DNA of 20,885 nt from NCBI RefSeq assembly GCF_042665255.1, contig NZ_JBHTCD010000052.1, one strand, 5' to 3'. Positions 15,533 to 20,885 of the stretch are shown piece by piece; position 1 is the stretch's first letter; the number at the start of each line of letters is the position of its first letter. A program made the position numbers and the translations under genes. The stretch is from Insolitispirillum peregrinum (GTDB lineage: Bacteria; Pseudomonadota; Alphaproteobacteria; Rhodospirillales; Rhodospirillaceae). The notes below the pieces were generated by a model. That model saw only the letters and a program-made list of their open reading frames with translations, did not search any database and was not told the origin of the DNA.

Positions 15533-15560
15533 TTGACCACGCCCGCCATTTGATTATTAT
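15533..15560 (+). promoter_or_regulatory. Promoter of the CAT-anticodon tRNA
   Basis: -35 TTGACC (15533-15538) and -10 TATTAT (15555-15560) are separated by 16 bp, each matching five of six sigma-70 consensus bases. The expected start is near 15567, 11 bases before the tRNA. Confidence 0.7.
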
Positions 15561-15577
15561 CCCGCTCCGTCCCTTGG

Positions 15578-15653
15578 GGGCCTGTAGCTCAATGGTTAGA
15601 GCCGACCGCTCATAACGGTCTGGTTGGGGGTTCGAGTCCCTCCGGGCCTACCA
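15578..15653 (+). tRNA. tRNA with CAT anticodon, probably tRNA-Ile2 (lysidine type)
   Basis: 76 nt including CCA. The acceptor GGGCCTG pairs with CGGGCCT with G1-T72 and T6-G67 wobbles. The anticodon stem GACCG/CGGTC encloses CTCATAA. The D-arm GCTCAATGGTTAGAGC resembles bacterial tRNA-Ile2, whose CAT anticodon is modified by TilS to read ATA. It is not the initiator: the first acceptor pair is not C-A and the anticodon stem lacks the three G-C pairs. Elongator tRNA-Met remains possible. Confidence 0.9.
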
Positions 15654-15776
15654 CCTTTTCCTCAGCACCGGATGGCTGAGCGAAAAAGGGACTATGTTTA
15701 TCCCGATGGTTTTTGCGTGATTTGTCACATGGATTAATCCCATTGCGCGTATTTCTGTGCAGGGGAACACGATATT

Positions 15777-17711
15777 ATGCATGACATTATGTATGACGTT
15801 TTTATCAGTTACGCGCATGCTGACATGGCCGCAGTGCAGCAGTTCGAGGCATAGCTGACAGCAAAAGGCCTCAGCGTCTGGCGGGATGTGCACGAAATCC
15901 GGTCATTTGAGGATTTCACTAAAACCATCGACCAAAACCTGCGCCACAGCAAAGTCTTGCTGGTGTGGTATTCTGAGGTTTATCCCTCGCGCCCTTATTG
16001 CCAGTGGGAACTTGCAACAGCCCACTGTGCAGACCCGGAGCGTGTTCTGGTCATAAACCCCCACGACACGGACGATCACGTTTGGCCCAAAAGCCTGAGA
16101 GCCTGCAAATATGGCCGCCCGGATGGCGAAGCCACACTACGGGACATCGTGGCAAAAATTCAGTCTTTTTCTGATCCTTTGCCGCTTTCCGTTTTTCCTG
16201 ATGCCCGGCACTGGGTGGGGATCAAGCATGATGGTGGCTCGAACCGCTTTGTGGGGCGGGTGCAAGAGCTGTGGAATATCGATGATGCCCTGCGGAAAGA
16301 CACGGTGAGCCGCAGTGTTGGTATCGTCCAGATTCAGGGATTGGCCGGGATGGGGAAATCCATGCTGGCCGAGGAATACGCCCGGCGCTTTGCCGCCCGC
16401 TGGCCCGGCGGTGTTTACAAAAGCATTGCGTCTGCTGGTACCAGCCCGGCGGATTTTCATCGATCGATCATCGCCCTCATAAAAGCAAGCGCCGTTGCAG
16501 AGGATTGCAAGACCGACGAAGATGCATGCCGACTTTTCCGCGATTTGTTGCCATAAAATAAATATCTATAGTTGATATATGGCCTCCCCGAAGACGCCAC
16601 CAAAGAGCAGATCGAAGCGTGGCGGCACCCACCGAAAGGGGGCACAGCCTGATCACAACGAGAAACCAGAAAATAGACTGGCTCGGACAGATCATTCATC
16701 TGGGCTGCCTGTTTGAGCGCGATGCCCTTGATCTGCTCACGCGCGGGCGGCCCCTCTCCGGCACCGAGCTGCAAGCCGCCGAGGCCATCTGTCATGAGCT
16801 GCTTGGTGGGCATGCGCTCTCGGTTGACGTGGCGGGTGCCTTGTACCCCGATGTTTACGGAACCTATGGTGAGCTTTATGAAGCCCTGAAGGGGAAGGAT
16901 GCGGCAACCCTTGCGCTGTCCGATGAGCTGGAGCTGATTCTCCCGACCGGCCATGAACCAAGCATTCTGCGCACCTTTGCCATCGCTCTGGATAGCCTCA
17001 AGACGCGAGCGGATATGCAGGTTCTGCGCCTTGCGGCATTGTTGGCCCCCAACCAACCTATTCCGCGAATTCTGCTCGATGCCAGTTTGTCTGAGCATCA
17101 GGCGGAAGGCATTGGCCTTAGCATCACACACCTTCGTCACCGCAGCCTTTGCCAGAGTGATGGACAAGGGGGAATGATCCTGCACCCAGTTCCGGGCATT
17201 GTTGTGCGGGGATATTACGGCCAGGAAAATGGCACCGACGCCCTCGGTCCGCTCAAACAACAGGCTCAGGAAGCCTTTATTCGGATCATCCGGGAGAAGA
17301 GCAAAAGAGAGCCGCTGTCTTGCGCACACTTTCCCCCACACGGGGAGCCACTTGCTCGTGACACATCGGATCAGAAGGCCATGGAGGTTCAGTATGCCCT
17401 TTGGTTCTGCCTACAGAACGGGGGGCCTATCATGCTGCTCGGCAAGTCGCACAAACCCTTTGGGATTATCATCTCCGCGTTTATGGCTCCGAGCACCCGT
17501 ATACGTTGACAATCATGAGCAATCTGGCTAACACCCTGAAAGCGCAAGGGGATCATGCCGGGCTCGGACGCTTGAGGAGCAAGTCCTTGCGGCGAGCAGG
17601 CGCGTTTTAGGTCCCGAGCATCCCTCTACCCTGACCAGCCTGAACAATCTGGCCCTGATTGTCGAAGATGAGGCTGAGAGAAGCGCCGTCAATGAGGGGA
17701 TGACTTTTTAA
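15777..17711 (+). pseudogene. Decayed TIR / NB-ARC / TPR (STAND) gene
   Basis: Joining frames recovers one protein of about 640 aa. The start ATG 15777 has AGGGGAA upstream. The TIR domain reads YDVFISYAHAD, then a TAG at 15852, then GLSVWRDVHEI, SKVLLVWYSEVYPSRPYCQWELATA (with the conserved Glu after the Trp) and RVLVINPHD. The NB-ARC part has RFVGRVQEL, then Walker A GLAGMGKS. A TAA at 16554, a TAG at 16569 (likely from TGG), and LIYGLPED in place of a Walker B LIDGLPED follow. A -1 shift near 16628-16631 leads into HSLITTR. After about 250 residues there is a shift in a G6 run (17420-17425), then TPR units of the GxEHPxTLxxxxNLA type and a further shift near 17559-17563. It ends at TAA 17709. 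TIR-STAND proteins act in anti-phage or stress responses, commonly through NAD+ cleavage. This copy cannot make a full protein. Confidence 0.85.
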
Positions 17712-17803
17712 TACCAGTCGCGGGTGATGGGGGCGCAGCCGGGCCATGCCAGAAAGTATCCCCGAAATCCGGCGCTGTGCTGCGCGTGCGGACAGGGCGG
17801 CGA

Positions 17804-17839
17804 TGGGGGGCGGCAAGGCAGGGGGCCGCCCCCCATTTT
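17804..17839 (+). terminator. Strong GC hairpin, probable terminator
   Basis: TGGGGGGCGGC (17804-17814) and GCCGCCCCCCA (17825-17835) form a perfect 11-bp stem with a 10-base loop, followed by TTTT. It lies about 95 bp after the end of the STAND relic and would stop + strand transcription before the convergent chemoreceptor gene. Confidence 0.6.
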
Positions 17840-17919
17840 GGAGATGGCCTTTCAGCCCCGTCGTGCGGGGACCCCTGTCGATGACCTCACGTTTCCTTTG
17901 AACATCAACAAAGCGGGGT

Positions 17920-17962
17920 CCGGGGCCTGTTGGCCCCGGCGAGGTGTGGAGCAGCGCTCCAC
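17920..17962 (-). repeat. Two-hairpin repeat downstream of the chemoreceptor gene (copy R2)
   Basis: Hairpin 1: CCGGGGCC / GGCCCCGG with TGTT loop (17920-17939). Hairpin 2: GTGGAGC / GCTCCAC with AGC loop (17946-17962). It has the same layout and spacing as 6726-6768. Several differences are paired changes that keep the stems. It lies about 30 bp after the stop codon of the minus-strand gene. Confidence 0.7.
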
Positions 17963-17991
17963 GCCATTGCCCGCACGGGCAACTCCCCCCC

Positions 17992-19812
17992 CTACACCAC
18001 CTTGCGCACGGCCACCAGAAAGTCATCCACCGTCAGCTTCAGTTCATCGGTGGCGCTGGCCATGGTGTCGGCAGCCTGGGTCACGGTGGTGGCGGACTCG
18101 CTGGTCCGTTCCGAGGCCGAGCGCACGCCGGCCAGATTGTCCGAGACGCTTTGGGTATCGACGGCGACGCGCTCGACGCGCTGGTTGATTTCGCGGGTGG
18201 CGGCGTCCTGCTGTTCGATGGCGGCGGCGACCGATGAGACCACTTCGTTGATCGACGAAATCACCTGCCCGATGCCGCTGATGGCGTCAACCGCGCTGCG
18301 GGTGGCCGACTGGATGCCGCCGATCTGGGCGGCGATTTGCTCGGTGGCGGTGGCGGTTTGCTGGGCGAGGGATTTTACTTCGCTGGCGACCACGGCAAAT
18401 CCCTTGCCCGCCTCGCCCGCGCGGGCGGCTTCGATGGTGGCGTTCAGGGCCAGCAGGTTGGTCTGGTTGGCGATATCGGTGATCAACTGCACCACGTCGC
18501 CGATGCGCTGGGCGGCTTCGACCAGAGTCGCGATTTCGCTGCTGGCATTGTTGACATCGTCCTTGGCCTGTCCGGCTGCCGAGCTGGCATGGCTGACCTG
18601 ACGGGCGATTTCCTCAATCGAGGCGGCCAGTTCGGTGGAGGCTCCGGCAACGGCCTGCACGTCTGCCGATGCCGAGTCCATCGCCGTAGAGGCCGAGGTG
18701 GACAGTGACGAGTTCTGTCCGGCCACCTGACGCATGTCGCCGGAAACGGTTTGCAGCTCGTCAACCGACCAACTCACCTGTGACACTGTCTGCTGGACAG
18801 TGTCTTCAAAGCGGCGGGTGAGGGCTTTGAACTCGGCGACCTTGGCTTCCATGCTGCCAACGGCGTGATTGATGGCGCGGGCGCTGCTCAGGAATGATCC
18901 GTGCATCCCTGTTTCATTGATCGTCCGGTAATAGTCGCCCTGACTGACTTTTTGCAAGGCCCCGGAAGCCTCGACAATATAGGCTTCGGTGTAGTCGAGC
19001 AGCCGGTTGAGGGCGCGCTGGACATCCCCCAGTTCATCCTGCCGCCAGATGTGCAGGATACGCTCTGACAGCGTGCCATAGGAGGCATTGACCAGAATGC
19101 GGGCCGTCCGGTTCAAGCCGCTGAGGACAGCAAAAATCCGCCGGACGATCACCGTGACCAGAGCGCCACTGATCACCAGAAGAATGGCGATCGTTGTATA
19201 GGCCCCGCTCAGGCTGTCGGTCACATCTTCAATGTGGCTGGTTGCTTCGGTGCTTTCCTGATCAAGGTAATCGTTGACCGACTGTTCCAGCGTTTCAACC
19301 GCGTCGGTCAGTCTTTGGGCTTCCGTGTCAAAGGTTCCCATGTACTGGTTTCCGGCGCTGGTGCCGTCCTTGATATAGGTTGCGGCCATGGTCTGGCCGG
19401 TTTTGTAGTAGGCCGGGAACGCCTGACCGACCTGTTCCAGATTCTGGCTGATGGCGGTCAGGTGCAGGTCTGCCGCATGCTTTTTGGCCGCAGCCATGCT
19501 GTCCTGAAAGGATTTGGCGTGCTCTTCGGCCAGCTTGATGCCGTCATCCAGGCCATCCTGTCCGCGGGTGGCCGAGATGTCGGTCAGCCATTGCTGGACC
19601 TGAACGATGTGAAAGCGGATGTCGGCGGTGTTGCGGACCAGCGGTACCAGATCCTTGTGGGTGATCCGGGTGACCTGCACCACATCATCAAAGGCAGTGC
19701 TGACCTGACGCAGGGCGATGGTGCTGCCGCCTGCCAGAGCCAGCAGGATGGTTGCCAGCAGCACACCAGCGAGGATGGCCTGTGCCCGAAGGGTTTTGGG
19801 GATGATGGACAT
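17992..19812 (-). CDS. Methyl-accepting chemotaxis protein
   Basis: 606 aa from ATG 19812 (GGGAG 10 bases upstream; an ATG at 19854 would overlap the upstream gene and precede the membrane helix awkwardly). Helix TM1 is about 10-34. A periplasmic four-helix-type sensor spans about 35-200, with no cysteines. TM2 is about 204-226. A HAMP region with the DELGDV motif (259-264) follows. The signalling domain is about 330-606, whose tip (443-483) reads ITDIANQTNLLALNATIEAA then RAGEAGKGFAVVASEVKSLA, the CheA/CheW-binding hairpin. There is no C-terminal CheR-binding pentapeptide. It lies 19 bp after the PAS gene, so the two are almost certainly co-transcribed. The ligand is unknown. Confidence 0.95.
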   Translation of the reverse strand: MSIIPKTLRAQAILAGVLLATILLALAGGSTIALRQVSTAFDDVVQVTRITHKDLVPLVRNTADIRFHIVQVQQWLTDISATRGQDGLDDGIKLAEEHAKSFQDSMAAAKKHAADLHLTAISQNLEQVGQAFPAYYKTGQTMAATYIKDGTSAGNQYMGTFDTEAQRLTDAVETLEQSVNDYLDQESTEATSHIEDVTDSLSGAYTTIAILLVISGALVTVIVRRIFAVLSGLNRTARILVNASYGTLSERILHIWRQDELGDVQRALNRLLDYTEAYIVEASGALQKVSQGDYYRTINETGMHGSFLSSARAINHAVGSMEAKVAEFKALTRRFEDTVQQTVSQVSWSVDELQTVSGDMRQVAGQNSSLSTSASTAMDSASADVQAVAGASTELAASIEEIARQVSHASSAAGQAKDDVNNASSEIATLVEAAQRIGDVVQLITDIANQTNLLALNATIEAARAGEAGKGFAVVASEVKSLAQQTATATEQIAAQIGGIQSATRSAVDAISGIGQVISSINEVVSSVAAAIEQQDAATREINQRVERVAVDTQSVSDNLAGVRSASERTSESATTVTQAADTMASATDELKLTVDDFLVAVRKVV

Positions 19813-19831
19813 GGTGAGCTCTCCCGCCGGG

Positions 19832-20386
19832 CTATTGGTACAGATGCTGTTCAAGGGGGAGGCGGATCAGGTCAAAAACGAACTGATCATAGCGTTTCCC
19901 GCTTTGGTGCAGGATGTCTTCCAGCATGGCGCAACCGGCCTGCAGGCCCTGTTTGTCGTTGCTGTGCTGCTGCTCGGCGGCCAGCAGGCGGGCATACAGC
20001 GGTTTGATGATTTCCAGCGCGGCCCGCGACGGGCAACGGCGGCTGGAATGGTATCCGGTAATCTGACCGTTCTCATCGCGTTGGGCGGTGACATGGGCCA
20101 TGACCCAGTAATGGTTTTGCTGTTTGGTCCGGTTGACCACATAGGCAAAAATTTCGTCGCCCGCGGCGATGGTTCGCCACAGCAGCTCAAAGATGCATCT
20201 TGGCATGGCGGGGTGGCGGATCATGCTGTGCGGTTGGCCCAGAACGTCCTTTTCGGTGTATTCGGCAATCGACAGGAACAGCTGGTTCGCATAGGTGATG
20301 CGCCCTTTGGTGTCGGTCTTGCTGACGATGATCTGATCCGGTGAAAAGGTTTTTTCGGATCCTGTCAGGACGAGAGAGTCTGCCAT
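19832..20386 (-). CDS. Soluble Aer-like PAS sensor protein
   Basis: 184 aa from ATG 20386, with AAGGAA 6 bases upstream; a longer in-frame ORF runs through AT-rich DNA and is not credible. A single PAS domain spans about 12-120: SKTDTKGRITYANQLFLSIA, GQPHSMIRHPAMP (51-63), ELLW, NHYWVMAHVTAQ and GYHSSRR (111-117). This closely matches the N-terminal PAS of the aerotaxis receptor Aer, which binds FAD, though the Asp of Aer's RHPD is Ala60 here. The C-terminal 60 residues are helical (PLYARLLAAEQQ...). It has no membrane segment and no signalling domain of its own. Being 19 bp upstream of a chemoreceptor, it may supply redox or ligand sensing in trans. Family call firm, partnership inferred. 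Confidence 0.88.
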   Translation of the reverse strand: MADSLVLTGSEKTFSPDQIIVSKTDTKGRITYANQLFLSIAEYTEKDVLGQPHSMIRHPAMPRCIFELLWRTIAAGDEIFAYVVNRTKQQNHYWVMAHVTAQRDENGQITGYHSSRRCPSRAALEIIKPLYARLLAAEQQHSNDKQGLQAGCAMLEDILHQSGKRYDQFVFDLIRLPLEQHLYQ

Positions 20387-20666
20387 CAGCCGTTCCTTGC
20401 GTTCCACTGATCCCGTGGGGTCACGCTGTGAAGGGTGCCCCTGTTCTTTGGTATATATTCGGAGGTAAACCTGATTCCAGAGAAAAAAGCAAGTCATTTT
20501 GCATATGAGTGCATATGAAATGAACAGCAGGTTTTCCTTATGGAAAATCCGGCTATATTCGTATGTGAGAGATATATTTTTTAAAAAAAGAAAAAACCAC
20601 CCCAAGGAAATGATGTCTCTCCCGAGGGGCTATATTGTTCTTTGGTACTATATGATTTTGTGGGGA
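20387..20666. other. AT-rich regulatory region upstream of the PAS-chemoreceptor operon
   Basis: 280 bp, clearly more AT-rich than the rest, with no credible gene. On the minus strand TATATA (20452-20457) could be a -10, about 65 bases before the PAS start, with only a weak -35 (TGGAAT, 20474-20479). Two GCATATGA boxes lie at 20501-20508 and 20511-20518. An A/T run (TTTTTTAAAAAAAG) sits near 20576-20590. Confidence 0.4.
20501..20518. promoter_or_regulatory. Paired GCATATGA boxes, possible operator
   Basis: GCATATGA occurs twice with a 10-bp centre-to-centre spacing, that is one helical turn, each containing the palindrome CATATG. This geometry suits side-by-side binding of a regulator upstream of the PAS gene. 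The binding protein is unknown and chance in AT-rich DNA is possible. Confidence 0.3.
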
Positions 20667-20761
20667 TTAGAGCGTTTTCACACCGAGCGAAAACGCTCTT
20701 CCCTTTGAGTGCCGCATTTTCCGAGCCGTTGACCGGAGACGGTCAACTTGAAAATGCTCTA
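20667..20761. repeat. Nested palindromic repeat next to the IS481-type gene
   Basis: Outer arms TTAGAGCGTTTTC (20667-20679) and GAAAATGCTCTA (20750-20761) are imperfect inverted repeats. Inside are an 11-bp hairpin AGAGCGTTTTC/GAAAACGCTCT (20669-20699) and an 8-bp hairpin GTTGACCG-GAGA-CGGTCAAC (20728-20747). It is of the TAGAGC-ended class, related in its ends to copy A. The stop codon of the transposase is its terminal TAG on the minus strand. Confidence 0.65.
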
Positions 20762-20884
20762 GATGTCGTGTGTCGATAGGTTGTTTACAGGAATTCGCGA
20801 GATCGGCGTTTTACCCTTGAGACCGAAATGCGGTCGATGATGGTTGTAAGTGTGAAGGAACCCCGGCAAGGCCGCAGCTCTTTC
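20759..20884 (-). CDS. IS481-family transposase, C-terminal fragment
   Basis: A minus-strand open frame enters at the window edge and ends at TAG (20761-20759), leaving 41 residues. It contains FLHTYNHHRPHFGLKGKTPI followed by SRIPVNNLS. The N-H-H-R-P-H-x-x-L/I-x-x-K-T-P pattern is the end of the integrase core in IS481 (and related IS3-type) transposases, and 'SR-x-PVNNL' is typical of IS481. The catalytic residues lie outside the window. The expected IS end beyond the stop is occupied by the nested palindrome, so the element may be truncated at this end. Confidence 0.8.
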   Translation of the reverse strand, partial: ERAAALPGFLHTYNHHRPHFGLKGKTPISRIPVNNLSTHDI

Positions 20885-20885
20885 T

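Larger units (their letters stand above)
17712..17991. other. Convergent spacer between the STAND relic and the chemoreceptor gene
   Basis: 280 bp without a gene. It contains a strong hairpin (17804-17835) and the two-hairpin repeat R2 (17920-17962). Composition is very GC-rich with long G and C runs. Confidence 0.6.

Noticed and set aside
15852..15854. TAG within the TIR domain read as pyrrolysine or programmed readthrough
   Set aside because: Two more in-frame stops and three frameshifts follow, so simple decay explains it; no recoding signal is visible.
16457..17341. 294-aa minus-strand frame opposite the STAND relic
   Set aside because: The + strand carries recognisable NB-ARC sequence here; the minus frame has no motif and is open by chance.
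19234..20007. 257-aa open frame on the + strand
   Set aside because: It is antisense to the chemoreceptor and PAS genes and has no domain signal.
20387..20605. N-terminal extension of the PAS protein by 73 residues
   Set aside because: The extension is coded by AT-rich intergenic DNA with unusual residues; the ATG at 20386 has a good ribosome site and fits the family start.

Overview
The window reads as chromosomal DNA of a GC-rich alphaproteobacterium, most likely a Rhodospirillales/spirillum-type organism. The basis is the mreB-mreC-mreD-mrdA-rodA order, alphaproteobacterial tRNA and short-repeat sequences, and a PAS-plus-chemoreceptor pair. No ribosomal RNA or other species marker is present, so this assignment is an inference.

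Layout. (1) 1-6510 is accessory DNA: the 3' end of an IS5-type transposase, two large phage-like structural/ejection-type genes (+), then three tandem copies (-) of a secreted Sel1-repeat protein gene. Small dispersed palindromic repeats sit at the gene ends. This block lies directly against the 3' end of a tRNA-Lys(CTT), as an integrated element would. (2) 6511-13406 is core: tRNA-Lys, then (all -) the rod-shape operon mreB, mreC, mreD, mrdA (PBP2), rodA, preceded by about 660 bp without a credible gene. Together these make the MreBCD scaffold and the PBP2/RodA wall synthase for cylindrical growth. (3) 13407-15414 (-) holds an AraJ/YdhP-like MFS transporter followed by an unrecognised polytopic membrane protein. 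(4) 15578-15653 is a CAT-anticodon tRNA (+) with a visible promoter, followed 124 bp later by a decayed TIR / NB-ARC / TPR gene (+), a relic of a STAND-type immune protein. (5) 17992-20386 (-) is a two-gene sensory unit: a soluble Aer-like PAS protein and a transmembrane methyl-accepting chemotaxis protein. (6) After an AT-rich regulatory stretch and a nested palindrome, the window ends in the 3' end of an IS481-type transposase (-).

Most notable observations: the tandem Sel1 triplication whose repeat unit carries the last bases of the neighbouring phage gene, with one copy mosaic; a TIR-STAND relic broken by at least six small lesions, including one in Walker B; palindromic repeats whose terminal TAG serves as the stop codon of flanking genes; and a two-hairpin repeat after two unrelated operons with compensatory base changes. 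I did not see an intact, clearly new multi-gene system. The Sel1 triplication and the repeat/stop-codon association are the best leads.
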